A DNA stretch of 64,000 nucleotides from Romboutsia sp. CE17 (GTDB lineage: Bacteria; Bacillota; Clostridia; Peptostreptococcales; Peptostreptococcaceae): the NCBI RefSeq assembly GCF_012317385.1, contig NZ_CP051144.1, positions 620,001 to 684,000 on the forward strand, read 5' to 3'. A model generated the notes under the pieces. That model made no database searches. It worked only from the letters and a program-made list of their open reading frames with translations, and was not told the origin of the DNA. The translations under genes and the position numbers were made by a program. Below, piece by piece: positions 37,496 through 48,796 of this stretch (positions within the stretch are counted from its first letter, which is position 1; each line of letters starts with the position of its first letter).

Positions 37496-37512
37496 CAGCA
37501 GGGAGGTGCAAG

Positions 37513-38535
37513 ATGGAGTTAAATGAAAGAAAACTAAATATCCTTAAAGCTATAATTAAAGACTACATAGATACAGCTGAAGCTGTAGGTTCTAGAACTA
37601 TATCTAAAAAATATAATCTAGGAGTTAGTGCAGCAACTATAAGAAATGAAATGGCTGATCTAGAAGAGTTAGGGTATTTAATTCAACCTCATACATCTGC
37701 TGGTAGAGTGCCAACTGAAAAAGGTTATAAGTTGTATGTAGATGCATTGATGGCAGCTAGCGAACTGAGTGATTCAGATAAAAAAATGATAGAGAAATGT
37801 GTTCGAGATAATATCGATCACATACAGAATCTTATTCATGAAACTTCTAAATTACTATCAGAGCTTACTAATTATACAACGGTAGGGTTTGCTCGAAACT
37901 TAGTAAATTACAGTACAATAAAACACATACAATTAGTAAGTATGAACGAAAATAACATATTATTAATTGTTGTTACAGACAAAGGTGATATAAAGAAAGA
38001 AACAATTTCAACAAAGGTTTATTTAGAGCAGCCGAAGTTAAATATTATATCAGATAATTTAACTAAGAAGCTTGGTGGAAAAACAATAACTCATTTAGAT
38101 AATAAATTTATAGCATTTATAAAGCATGAAATAGGTGAGTATTCAACCCTAATTGATCAACTTATAAATGCATTAAACACAAACTTATCTAATGAAGAGT
38201 TATCTATGTCTCTAAGCGGGGCAACTAATATATTAAGTTATCCGGAATTCAATGATGTACTAAAGGCAAGATCTTTTTTTAATATGTTAGAAGAAAAAGA
38301 AAATATAGCGAAGATGACTAAATCTAGAGGTATATTAAAAGATAATGCTAATATAATAATTGGTAGTGATAATGAAGTTGAAGAAGCTCAAGAATACAGC
38401 ATAGTTACAGCAACGTATAAAGTAGATGAAAACTCAGTAGGACGTATAAGTTTTATAGGACCTACTAGAATGGATTATTCTAGAATTTATTCTATAATAA
38501 GTTATATAAATTTACTGATTAATAATAAAAAATAA
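37513..38535 (+). CDS. hrcA: Heat-inducible transcription repressor HrcA
   Basis: Represses its own operon by binding CIRCE; folded with help from GroEL. It has 340 residues. The N-terminal winged helix (about 1-75) includes VGSRTISKKYNLGVSAATIRNEMADLEELG, and a GAF-like and dimerisation region follows. The start is ATG 37513, six bases after the SD gggagg; the in-frame GTG at 37489 lies inside the CIRCE element. It is first in hrcA-grpE-dnaK-dnaJ. Confidence 0.96.
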   Translation: MELNERKLNILKAIIKDYIDTAEAVGSRTISKKYNLGVSAATIRNEMADLEELGYLIQPHTSAGRVPTEKGYKLYVDALMAASELSDSDKKMIEKCVRDNIDHIQNLIHETSKLLSELTNYTTVGFARNLVNYSTIKHIQLVSMNENNILLIVVTDKGDIKKETISTKVYLEQPKLNIISDNLTKKLGGKTITHLDNKFIAFIKHEIGEYSTLIDQLINALNTNLSNEELSMSLSGATNILSYPEFNDVLKARSFFNMLEEKENIAKMTKSRGILKDNANIIIGSDNEVEEAQEYSIVTATYKVDENSVGRISFIGPTRMDYSRIYSIISYINLLINNKK

Positions 38536-38555
38536 AAAATGAGGGGTGCAGTATC

Positions 38556-41031
<2,476 letters not shown>

Positions 41032-41093
41032 ATTACAAAAACAGAGTAATTTTATATAATATAAAATAGAATGTTAAATCTGTTAAAATAAAG

Positions 41094-41136
41094 AATAATA
41101 GCTTGTAGTTTTAATATTCTACAAGCTATTATTTTG
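41094..41136 (+). terminator. Hairpin between dnaK and dnaJ (probable partial terminator)
   Basis: A 15-bp perfect stem (aataatagcttgtag and complement), loop of ten, with a weak T tract (ttattttg). It would lower dnaJ expression relative to dnaK or stabilise the dnaK 3' end. Confidence 0.65.
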
Positions 41137-41159
41137 TAGGATAAAGGTGGTGACAAAAC

Positions 41160-42317
41160 TTGAGTACTAAAAGAGATTACTATGAGGTATTAGGTGTTAG
41201 CAAAGGAGCGGATGAAAAAGAAATAAAAAAAGCTTATAGAAAGCTAGCTATGAAATACCATCCAGATAGAAATCCTGATAATAAAGAAGCTGAAGAAAAA
41301 TTTAAAGAAATAAATGAAGCGTATGAAGTATTATCAGATGAAACAAAAAGAAGAAATTATGATCAATTTGGTCATGAAGGAGTAAATGGACCAGGTGGAT
41401 TTGGAGGTCAAGGCTTCGGAGGAGGTTTTGGCGGAGGAGGTTTTGAAGACATATTCGGAGATATCTTTGGTGATATGTTCGGAGGTGGATTTGGAGGATC
41501 AGGCCGCCAAAGAAGAAGAGGTCCTGAACGCGGAGATGATATAAGACAAAGTGTAACTATAGACTTTGAAGAAGCAGCTTTTGGTAAAAAAGTTTCTATA
41601 AAGATAAATAGAAGTGAAGAATGTGATGAATGTCATGGTACTGGAGCAAAGCCGGGAACTTCCAAGAAAACTTGTCCAACATGTAATGGTAGTGGAGAAG
41701 TTAGAACAGTTCAAAGAACTCCATTTGGTAATATAGCAAGCTCTAGAACATGTAGTGAATGTAATGGAGAAGGAGAAATAAATGAGTCTCCATGTAATAA
41801 ATGTCACGGAAATGGAAGTACTAGAAAAGTTAAGACTATAGAAGTTGATATACCAGCAGGTATAGATGATGGTCAAATGATTAAACTTTCAGGTCAGGGT
41901 GAAGTTGGATCTAAAGGTGGACCTAGAGGAGATCTTTATATAGTTGTAAATATTAGAAAGCACTCATTATTTACAAGAGAAGGGTATGATGTATATCTTG
42001 AAATGCCAGTTTCATTTGCTCAAGTTGCTTTAGGTGGAGAAATAGAAGTACCGACACTAGATGGTAAGGTAGTATATAATATACCTGCAGGAACTCAAAC
42101 AGGTACTGTATTTAGATTAAGAGAAAAAGGTATCCAAAGACTTAGAGGAAACTCAAGAGGTGACCAATATGTTAAGGTTGTAGTTGAAACTCCTAAGCAT
42201 TTAACTGAAAGACAAAAAGAACTTTTAAGAGAACTTGCAAAAGAGTCTGGTGATGAAGTTCATGAAAAAAAGAGAACATTCGGACAGAAAATAGAAGATA
42301 TGTTTAAGAAAAAATAA
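41160..42317 (+). CDS. dnaJ: Molecular chaperone DnaJ (Hsp40)
   Basis: Stimulates DnaK ATPase and presents substrates. It has 385 residues. The J domain (about 1-70) has HPD in [10 protein letters not shown], followed by a Gly/Phe-rich region (about 75-125), four CxxCxGxG zinc-binding repeats ([32 protein letters not shown]; about 155-225) and the C-terminal substrate-binding domains. The start is TTG behind the SD ggtggtg. It is the last gene of the heat-shock cluster; a hairpin separates it from dnaK. Confidence 0.97.
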   Translation: MSTKRDYYEVLGVSKGADEKEIKKAYRKLAMKYHPDRNPDNKEAEEKFKEINEAYEVLSDETKRRNYDQFGHEGVNGPGGFGGQGFGGGFGGGGFEDIFGDIFGDMFGGGFGGSGRQRRRGPERGDDIRQSVTIDFEEAAFGKKVSIKINRSEECDECHGTGAKPGTSKKTCPTCNGSGEVRTVQRTPFGNIASSRTCSECNGEGEINESPCNKCHGNGSTRKVKTIEVDIPAGIDDGQMIKLSGQGEVGSKGGPRGDLYIVVNIRKHSLFTREGYDVYLEMPVSFAQVALGGEIEVPTLDGKVVYNIPAGTQTGTVFRLREKGIQRLRGNSRGDQYVKVVVETPKHLTERQKELLRELAKESGDEVHEKKRTFGQKIEDMFKKK

Positions 42318-42342
42318 TATATGAGATAATATTTAAAATAAT

Positions 42343-42402
42343 AAAAATCTGTATTAGTAATTACTTTTATTTTATAAAGTAACTACCATACAGATTTTTT
42401 TA
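42343..42402 (+). terminator. Intrinsic terminator after dnaJ
   Basis: Outer stem aaaaatctgta/tacagattttt with an inner stem (gtaattacttt/aaagtaactac) and a run of seven T. Confidence 0.85.
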
Positions 42403-42539
42403 TATGTTAGAAGATAGAATTAAAAACTAAATAATATTTTTAATTTGTATTAAAGAATATGATAAAAGATAATAATAATTATGATATAATAAAATTTACG
42501 GGAAAATAGGAAATTTAATAGTAAAGGATGTGCTTACAT

Positions 42540-43481
42540 ATGAAATGGATTGAAGTAACTATAAAAACTACTACGGAAGCAGTTGAAGCAATAACTAATA
42601 TATTAGATGATTTAAGAACGGGCGGAGTAATGATAGAAGACCCTAAAGATTTCTTCTTCCAAAAGAAAAATGAATTAGACTGGGATTATGTTGAAGAAGA
42701 AGTGTTTAATAAAAGAAATAGTGATGGAGTGTTGATAAAAACATACATATCAGAAGAAAGAAACGTTATGGAATTAGTTGAAACTATAAAACAAAAAGTT
42801 TCGGCATTAACTAGATTTGGTATAGATATAGGAGAAGGTAGCGTATCTTTAGGACAAGTTAATGAAGAGGATTGGGCTAATGAATGGAAGAAATACTACA
42901 AACCAACTAAAATAGGTGAAAAGTTAGTTGTAAAGCCAACTTGGGAAGATTATGATGTTCAAGATGGAGATCTAGTAATAGAATTAGATCCAGGAATGGC
43001 ATTTGGAACAGGTACACATGAAACTACAACTATGTGTATGAGAGAGTTAGAAAAGTACGTAAGAGAAGACTCTAAAGTATTTGATATTGGATGTGGAAGT
43101 GGAATATTAGCAATAGCAGCAGCAAAACTTGGAGCTAAAGATGTTATAGCGGTAGACTTAGATGAAGTGGCTGTAAAAGTAGCAGCAGAAAATGTTGCCC
43201 ACAATAATGTGGAAGATGCTGTTAAAGTACTACATGGCAATTTAATAGATGTTGTAGATGATAAGGCCGATGTTGTAGTTGCAAATATAATAGCTGATAT
43301 AATAAAAATACTTGCTAAAGATGTTCATAGTTGTATGAAAGAAGATGCTGTATTTATATCATCAGGAATAATACATGCAAAAGTTGATGAGGTAAAGGCG
43401 AGTTTAATAGAAAATGGATTTGAAATAGTTGAAGTAAAAACATTAGGTGAATGGAATGCAATAGTAGCTAAACTTAAGTAG
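42540..43481 (+). CDS. prmA: Ribosomal protein L11 methyltransferase
   Basis: SAM-dependent methyltransferase that trimethylates ribosomal protein L11. It has 313 residues with an N-terminal substrate-recognition domain (about 1-100) and a Rossmann methyltransferase domain with LDPGMAFGTGTHETT, VFDIGCGSGILAIAAAKLGA and VVANIIADII. The start is ATG 42540 with the extended SD-like aaaggatgtg seven bases upstream; the ATG at 42528 is part of that SD. It is followed by rsmE, 10 bases away. Confidence 0.95.
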   Translation: MKWIEVTIKTTTEAVEAITNILDDLRTGGVMIEDPKDFFFQKKNELDWDYVEEEVFNKRNSDGVLIKTYISEERNVMELVETIKQKVSALTRFGIDIGEGSVSLGQVNEEDWANEWKKYYKPTKIGEKLVVKPTWEDYDVQDGDLVIELDPGMAFGTGTHETTTMCMRELEKYVREDSKVFDIGCGSGILAIAAAKLGAKDVIAVDLDEVAVKVAAENVAHNNVEDAVKVLHGNLIDVVDDKADVVVANIIADIIKILAKDVHSCMKEDAVFISSGIIHAKVDEVKASLIENGFEIVEVKTLGEWNAIVAKLK

Positions 43482-43491
43482 GTGCAATATT

Positions 43492-44244
43492 ATGGATAGA
43501 TTTTTTGTTGAAAAGAGAAATATTAACCTAGATAATAATACTTGTATTATTGAAGGTGAAGATGTAAAACATATATCGAAGGTTTTAAGATGTAAAGTCG
43601 GAGAAAAAATAGAAGTATGTGATAAAGATAATAAAGAGTATATTTGTGAAATATCAAATATAAATAAAGATGTAGTAGAACTTAATATAGTTGATATGAT
43701 TCAAATAAAAAGAGAAGCTGATGTAAGAGTTAAATTATATCAAGGTCTTCCAAAGGGACCTAAAATGGAAATGATACTACAAAAGCTTACAGAAGTTGGA
43801 GTAGATGAAATAATATTAGTTCAAACTAAAAGAAGTGTAGCTAAGGTTGATGAAAAAAAAGAAGACAAAAAAATCGAGCGTTGGGAAAGAATTATATATG
43901 AAGCAGCTAAGCAGAGTAAAAGAGGTATAATACCAAAGCTAATAGGTGTTTTAAGTTTTAAAGAGGCCTTAGAAGATATGAAAAATAATGACATGAATAT
44001 ATGTCCTTATGAAAATGAAAAAACTGTATCAATAAAAAAAGCTATAAAAAATGCAGATATAAAAAGTATAGGAATATTTGTAGGACCAGAAGGTGGAATT
44101 ACGGAAGAGGAAATTGAAAGTGTTCAATCAATTGGATCTCATGTGGTTTCATTAGGTCCTAGAATATTAAGAACAGAGACTGCATCGGTGGTTGCATCGT
44201 CTATAGTTTTATATGAACTAAGTGACATAGGAGGAGATGAATAA
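43492..44244 (+). CDS. rsmE: 16S rRNA (uracil(1498)-N(3))-methyltransferase
   Basis: SPOUT-class (trefoil knot) enzyme that methylates U1498 of 16S rRNA. It has 250 residues. An N-terminal PUA-like domain contains HISKVLRCKVGE; the knot has FVGPEGGITEEEIE and SLGPRILRTETA, which bind SAM. The SD aggtg precedes ATG. It lies between prmA and mtaB, a conserved Firmicute order. Confidence 0.95.
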   Translation: MDRFFVEKRNINLDNNTCIIEGEDVKHISKVLRCKVGEKIEVCDKDNKEYICEISNINKDVVELNIVDMIQIKREADVRVKLYQGLPKGPKMEMILQKLTEVGVDEIILVQTKRSVAKVDEKKEDKKIERWERIIYEAAKQSKRGIIPKLIGVLSFKEALEDMKNNDMNICPYENEKTVSIKKAIKNADIKSIGIFVGPEGGITEEEIESVQSIGSHVVSLGPRILRTETASVVASSIVLYELSDIGGDE

Positions 44245-44245
44245 A

Positions 44246-45556
44246 GTGAAAAAAGTAGCTTTTTACACACTAGGATGTAAAGTAAACCAATATGAAACAG
44301 AAGCTATGCTTGAAATGTTTAAAAAAGACGGGTATGAGCAAGTTGATAGTGAAGAATACGCAGATGTGTATGTTATAAATACTTGTACTGTAACACATAT
44401 GAGTGATAGAAAATCACGTCAGTATATAAGAAGAATGAAAAAGAAAAACCCAAATGCCATAATAGCTGTTGTTGGGTGCTACTCACAAGTTTCTCCAGAA
44501 GAGATACTTGAAATTGAAGAAGTAAACCTTGTAATGGGGACTAACGAAAGAAGAACTATAGTAGAAGAAATAAAAAAATTAGAAGCTACTCAAGGTGATA
44601 AAAAAGCTAGTACTGTTGATGATATAATGAAGGTAAGAGCTTTTGAAGCAATTGAAATAAGTCAATCTAATGGTAGAACTAGAGCATTCATGAAAATTCA
44701 AGATGGATGTGATAGATTCTGTAGTTATTGCATAATACCTTATGCAAGAGGTGGAAAGGTAAGAAGTAGAGATATAGAAAGCATAGTTAATGAAGCACAA
44801 ACTTTAGCCAATAATGGATATAAGGAAGTTGTATTAACTGGTATACATGTAGCTTCTTATGGAAAAGATTTAAGAGAAAGTAATTTAAAACTTTTAGATG
44901 TCATAAAAAGAATAAATGAAATTGATGGAATTGAAAGAATAAGAACAAGTTCAGTTGAGCCAATTTTGTTCACAGATGAATTTGTAAATGAAGTTGCAAA
45001 GATGGAGAAAGTATGTCCTCACTACCATTTATCTTTACAGAGTGGATGTAATGAGACATTAAAAAGAATGAATAGAAGATATACTACAGAAGAGTATAAA
45101 GAAATTGTTGACAAATTAAGAAAGAAAATACCTAATGTAGCAATAACTACTGATGTAATAGTAGGTTTTCCTGGAGAAACTAATGATGAGTTCAACAAAA
45201 CATATGATTTTTTAAGGGACATAGAACTTTCACAAATGCATGTGTTTAAGTACTCACCTAGAAAAGGTACTCCTGCTGCTACAATGGAAAATCAAATAGA
45301 TCCACAAATAAAACAGTTTAGAAGTGAACAACTTATAAATTTAAGTAAAAGTAATTTTAATAAATTTGCAGATAAATTTATTGGAACAGAAATGGATGTA
45401 TTATTTGAAACTAATGTATCAGAAAATAAATATGAAGGATTAACTCCTAACTATATAAGAGTAGTTGTACAAAGTAATGATGATATTCATGGTCAAATAT
45501 TAAAAGTCAAATTAACAGAAATAAAAGATGAATATGTAGAAGGAATTTTGGTATAA
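44246..45556 (+). CDS. mtaB: tRNA t6A37 methylthiotransferase MtaB
   Basis: Radical SAM enzyme that converts t6A37 to ms2t6A in tRNAs reading ANN codons. It has 436 residues from GTG 44246. The N-terminal UPF0004 domain has Cys in FYTLGCKVNQYE and NTCTVTH, plus VVGCYSQ, for the second cluster; the radical SAM domain has CDRFCSYC; a TRAM domain closes the protein (about 370-436). An in-frame ATG at 44237 is only two bases from the SD aggagg, while GTG 44246 gives the typical VKKVAFYTLGCK start but 11-base spacing. Either is possible. TcdA, another t6A-modifying enzyme, is elsewhere in this window. Confidence 0.93.
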   Translation: MKKVAFYTLGCKVNQYETEAMLEMFKKDGYEQVDSEEYADVYVINTCTVTHMSDRKSRQYIRRMKKKNPNAIIAVVGCYSQVSPEEILEIEEVNLVMGTNERRTIVEEIKKLEATQGDKKASTVDDIMKVRAFEAIEISQSNGRTRAFMKIQDGCDRFCSYCIIPYARGGKVRSRDIESIVNEAQTLANNGYKEVVLTGIHVASYGKDLRESNLKLLDVIKRINEIDGIERIRTSSVEPILFTDEFVNEVAKMEKVCPHYHLSLQSGCNETLKRMNRRYTTEEYKEIVDKLRKKIPNVAITTDVIVGFPGETNDEFNKTYDFLRDIELSQMHVFKYSPRKGTPAATMENQIDPQIKQFRSEQLINLSKSNFNKFADKFIGTEMDVLFETNVSENKYEGLTPNYIRVVVQSNDDIHGQILKVKLTEIKDEYVEGILV

Positions 45557-45599
45557 GATGTAGAAATATTACTTCTTGTATGGATAGGAGGTGTGAAAA

Positions 45600-45953
45600 A
45601 TGAGCTGTATATTTTGTAAAATTATAGAAGGTGAAATACCATCACAAAAGGTTTATGAAGATGAAAAAGTAATCGCATTTAATGATATAAATCCAGTAGC
45701 ACCTTATCATATATTAGTTGTTCCTAAGAAGCATTATGAAAGCATAATTGATATAAATGAAAATGAGATGGAAATAGTTGCACATATTCATAATGTAATA
45801 AATAAAATAGCTAATGAAAAAGGCTTTGATAAAGCTGGATTTAGAATAATTAATAATTGTGGTAATGATGGTGGTCAAGAAGTTAAGCACATTCATTATC
45901 ATATATTAGCTGGAAAGAAATTACCTTTATATGAAGCTGAGAAACAACAATAA
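45600..45953 (+). CDS. HIT family (HINT-like) nucleotide hydrolase
   Basis: 117-residue histidine triad protein, purine nucleoside phosphoramidase type. It begins CIFCKIIEGEIPS and contains NDINPVAPYHILVVPKKH and the triad HIHYHILAGK (HxHxH) near the C terminus. The CxxC near the start (CIFC) with downstream His is typical for the zinc-containing subgroup. The SD aggaggtg precedes the ATG. It is probably co-transcribed with mtaB. Confidence 0.94.
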   Translation: MSCIFCKIIEGEIPSQKVYEDEKVIAFNDINPVAPYHILVVPKKHYESIIDINENEMEIVAHIHNVINKIANEKGFDKAGFRIINNCGNDGGQEVKHIHYHILAGKKLPLYEAEKQQ

Positions 45954-46036
45954 ACTTAAAAATGTATTCTTCTTTACGAAAAATACTTGATAAAAGTATA
46001 TTTTTAGTTTATAATAAACAAAGTGTGAGGTTGTAA

Positions 46037-46101
46037 TGCATATTATGCAGATTATAATCGTAGTTACAGTCCCAGCATAATTCGCGCTATCGGAGGGAGG
46101 G
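46037..46101 (+). promoter_or_regulatory. Possible structured leader of rpsU
   Basis: Two adjacent inverted repeats, tgcatattatgca (46037-46049) and gattataatc (46050-46059), are flanked by gtaa/ttac. Downstream, tccc (46070-46073) could pair with ggga in the SD region (46095-46098). It resembles a ribosomal-protein autoregulatory leader but matches none that I know. Confidence 0.3.
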
Positions 46102-46109
46102 AAAAAGAA

Positions 46110-46289
46110 ATGTCAGAAGTAAGAGTAAGAGAAAATGAAACATTAGACAGTGCTTTAAGAAGATTTAAACGCCAATGTGCTATGTCTGGCATCATGTCTG
46201 AAGTTAGAAAAAGAGAGCACTATGATAAGCCAAGCGTTAGACGTAAGAAAAAGGCTGAAGCTGCAAGAAGAAAAAACGCTAAAAAATAG
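46110..46289 (+). CDS. rpsU: 30S ribosomal protein S21
   Basis: 59 residues, fully standard: [19 protein letters not shown] at the N terminus, a central [20 protein letters not shown] and a basic tail ending RRKNAKK. The SD ggaggg lies 10-15 bases upstream of the ATG. The 155-base leader contains several small inverted repeats (46037-46059). yqeY follows 26 bases downstream, the common rpsU-yqeY pair. Confidence 0.97.
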   Translation: MSEVRVRENETLDSALRRFKRQCAMSGIMSEVRKREHYDKPSVRRKKKAEAARRKNAKK

Positions 46290-46315
46290 TAAGAAAGAAT
46301 AAAGAGGTGAAGGGA

Positions 46316-46759
46316 ATGTCCCTTAGAGAAAAGTTACAAGAAGATTTAAAGTCTTCTATGAAGAACAAGGATACAGTAAAAAAGTCTGTAGTAACTTTAA
46401 TAAGAGCTTCTATTAAGCAATACGAAGTAGACAATAGAGTTGAACTTAGTGATGATGAAATCATTGATTTAATTGCAAAGCAATTAAAGCAACGTAGAGA
46501 TTCTTTAGTTGAATTCAAAAAAGCTAATAGAGATGATTTAGTAAGTGAAACAGAAGCTGAAATCGAAGTTTTAAAAGAGTACCTACCTCAACAGTTAAGC
46601 GAAGAAGAATTAAATGAAATAGTAAAAGCTACTATATCTGAAGTAGGAGCTACTTCAATGAAAGATATGGGCAAAATCATGGCAGCTATAAAACCTAAAA
46701 CAAAAGGCAGAGCTGACGGAAAACTTATAAATGAGTTAGTTAAAAATAACTTACAATAG
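46316..46759 (+). CDS. yqeY: GatB/YqeY domain protein
   Basis: 147-residue helical protein related to the tRNA-binding tail of GatB; the cellular role is not established. It starts MSLREKLQEDLKSSMKNKD and contains VVTLIRASIKQYEVD and YLPQQLSEEEL, all typical. The start is ATG 46316, six bases after agaggtg; the GTG at 46307 is within that SD. It is downstream of rpsU and ends with a terminator. Confidence 0.93.
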   Translation: MSLREKLQEDLKSSMKNKDTVKKSVVTLIRASIKQYEVDNRVELSDDEIIDLIAKQLKQRRDSLVEFKKANRDDLVSETEAEIEVLKEYLPQQLSEEELNEIVKATISEVGATSMKDMGKIMAAIKPKTKGRADGKLINELVKNNLQ

Positions 46760-46762
46760 ATT

Positions 46763-46794
46763 AAAAGTCTAGAGATTATCTCTAGACTTTTTTA
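46763..46794 (+). terminator. Intrinsic terminator after yqeY
   Basis: Perfect stem aaaagtctagaga/tctctagactttt with loop tta and a T run. Confidence 0.93.
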
Positions 46795-46878
46795 TATTTA
46801 ATAAAAAGAAAATAATCATAATAAACACATCTTGTACATATTTATTAAATAAAATAAAGTTATAAGAGGTGGGAAAGT

Positions 46879-47376
46879 TTGATAATATCAATAAAAGAAA
46901 TTCGAAATTTTCTTATAAGTATATTAATACCTATACTTGTAGGTTATTGTAGTTCAGCTATAGCAAACATTTTAGCTGGAATCAATATTAGTACATATTA
47001 CTCTCAACTTATAAAACCTGGATTTGCACCTCCTAGCTATATATTTCCAATAGTATGGATTATATTATATACATTAATGGGGGTATCATTATATAAAATA
47101 ATGAGAAAAGGATCGGATTTATATAAAGTTAGAGATGCTATGTTTTATTATTGGCTGCAGTTATTTTTAAATTTCATATGGAGTATTTTATTTTTTGGGC
47201 TAGATTTAAGGTTTACATCTTTAGCGGTTATATTAATTATGATAGTAATTGTATCAATAATGGTATATAAGTTTTACAAGCTTGATAAGCTTGCAGCATA
47301 TATCAATATACCGTATATAATTTGGTTATTTTATGCAGCATTTTTAAACTATTTTATTTGGGTAATTAATAGATAG
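46879..47376 (+). CDS. tspO: TspO/MBR family membrane protein
   Basis: 165-residue tryptophan-rich sensory protein homologue with five membrane helices. Family hallmarks are KPGFAPPSYIFPIVWIILY (about 45-63), LMGVSLY and WLQLFLNFIWSILFF. Members bind porphyrins and cholesterol-like ligands; the role in anaerobes is unclear. The start is TTG with the SD aagaggtggg. It is a single gene, convergent with an unknown minus-strand gene. Confidence 0.92.
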   Translation: MIISIKEIRNFLISILIPILVGYCSSAIANILAGINISTYYSQLIKPGFAPPSYIFPIVWIILYTLMGVSLYKIMRKGSDLYKVRDAMFYYWLQLFLNFIWSILFFGLDLRFTSLAVILIMIVIVSIMVYKFYKLDKLAAYINIPYIIWLFYAAFLNYFIWVINR

Positions 47377-47382
47377 AGTTTT

Positions 47383-47438
47383 AATGAAAAGGGAATGTCT
47401 TAAAGTGTTTTAATTTGTTTTGAGACACGCCCTTTTCT
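47383..47438. terminator. Probable terminator between convergent genes
   Basis: Arms aaaaggg..tgtct and agaca..ccctttt with a small internal mismatch and a long loop; T-rich on the plus side. It may serve both tspO and the unknown gene. Confidence 0.6.
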
Positions 47439-47456
47439 ACTAGTATTTAATAATGT

Positions 47457-48413
47457 CTAAAATAAATATAGTTCTTGAATATAGATATATCTTGCATCTA
47501 TTGTAATATAGATACCTTTATTTAAGTTTACTTTACCTAAATTATCTTTAAAATTATATTTGAATTTATAAGATTCAGGAATATTCATATAAGAATATAT
47601 ATTTAAATAGTCTTTATCAAAAACTAAATAATCAAATTCTTCTTGCAGTTTTTCTTTAAGGAAATTATCAGAAAATAGTTTTGCATCATCGTTAGTCATA
47701 GTTGGGGCTATCTCTAAAGAATCTTTTAGAATTTGATACATATAGAAAACTGATGAGTCTTTATCTGATATTCTAATTTTTATTGATCTATCATCGAAAT
47801 TAAAGAAGAATTGATAAAATCTATTATTAGGATCGTTTTCAAAGAAAATCTCGTAATTTTCATCATAAATATGTTTGTTTTTTAAAGGATAATCAAAGAA
47901 AAATTCAGCTGACTCCATACATATATCTCTAAAATTATTTATAAAATCATCAGATGTTCTAGATATATTTTCATTATTAACTCCTTTAGAAAAATTAAAG
48001 TTTAATATTTTTGCATTGTTAAATTTTTTTATAGGAAAAATATAGTTCATACAAGATGTAAAACCAAAATAGCTATAAATTAATTGGTTTATAAATTGAG
48101 TGCAATAAGAATTATTTATTTTTGATTTAAGTAATTTTAAGTCTGAAATAATTTCAAAGAATAATCTGAATAATGTGCTTAAGTTTTCATTAAAATTTTT
48201 ATTTAAATCTATTATATCTACATTCTCGGGAATTAGCACATCTTTATATAAATATTCATATACATAACACAGAGTTCTAATATCTTGTAAGTTCTCATTT
48301 TTCATATTTATGAATAATTTTTTCCATTGTAAGTCGTTATATTTTAAAAGTTCGTTAATAAGAAAGTTACAACAAATACATTTATGAACAATAGATGTAA
48401 GGTTTTTTTTCAT
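47457..48413 (-). CDS. Protein of unknown function (318 residues)
   Basis: I do not recognise this protein. The N terminus has a Cys cluster (HKCICC, residues 12-15) and no signal peptide. The rest is rich in Phe, Tyr, Asn, Asp and Lys with alternating helical stretches, and ends in a hydrophobic beta-like segment (ITIDARYIYIQELYLF). No enzyme motif is visible. The SD aaaggagtg precedes ATG on the minus strand. It is an isolated gene between tspO and the divergent yqfC; the flanking order (yqeY, then yqfC-yqfD) is conserved in Firmicutes, so this is an insertion relative to that core. Confidence 0.75.
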   Translation of the reverse strand: MKKNLTSIVHKCICCNFLINELLKYNDLQWKKLFINMKNENLQDIRTLCYVYEYLYKDVLIPENVDIIDLNKNFNENLSTLFRLFFEIISDLKLLKSKINNSYCTQFINQLIYSYFGFTSCMNYIFPIKKFNNAKILNFNFSKGVNNENISRTSDDFINNFRDICMESAEFFFDYPLKNKHIYDENYEIFFENDPNNRFYQFFFNFDDRSIKIRISDKDSSVFYMYQILKDSLEIAPTMTNDDAKLFSDNFLKEKLQEEFDYLVFDKDYLNIYSYMNIPESYKFKYNFKDNLGKVNLNKGIYITIDARYIYIQELYLF

Positions 48414-48547
48414 ACAGCCACTCCTTTCTAAGTGATTATAAAGATTGTATATAGTTAGTTTATTCTAAATACAAATATATGTTTACAAAGTAAATACGAG
48501 TAATTTAAGTGAGTTAACAACATAGAATATATTAAGGAGGTATGCCG

Positions 48548-48784
48548 ATGATTGATATATCAGCTGATTTACAAGTTACTCAGCCTACAATAACTGTTGT
48601 TGGAAATAAATTTGTTAGTATAGAAAATTATTTATCTATAGTAACTTATGATACCAATTTAATAAAGATAAAGACTAAAATAAAAACGATAAAAATATCC
48701 GGTGATAATCTTTTATTGAAATATATAACTGATGGTGAGATAGGCATTAAAGGAATAATATACAGCATAGAGTATATAGATTAG
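48548..48784 (+). CDS. yqfC: Sporulation protein YqfC
   Basis: 78-residue YabP/YqfC family protein, made in the mother cell during sporulation in Bacilli. It has ISADLQVTQPTITVVGNKFVSIENY and a C-terminal IKGIIYSIEYI. The start is ATG 48548, seven bases after the SD aaggagg; the ATG at 48542 is one base from the SD and unlikely. It is directly upstream of yqfD. Confidence 0.93.
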   Translation: MIDISADLQVTQPTITVVGNKFVSIENYLSIVTYDTNLIKIKTKIKTIKISGDNLLLKYITDGEIGIKGIIYSIEYID

Positions 48785-48796
48785 GAGGAGATACAA

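Noticed and set aside
41499-41876. 125-residue minus-strand open frame inside dnaJ
   Set aside because: Shadow of the dnaJ zinc-finger coding region; repetitive Ser/Thr/Phe composition and no SD.
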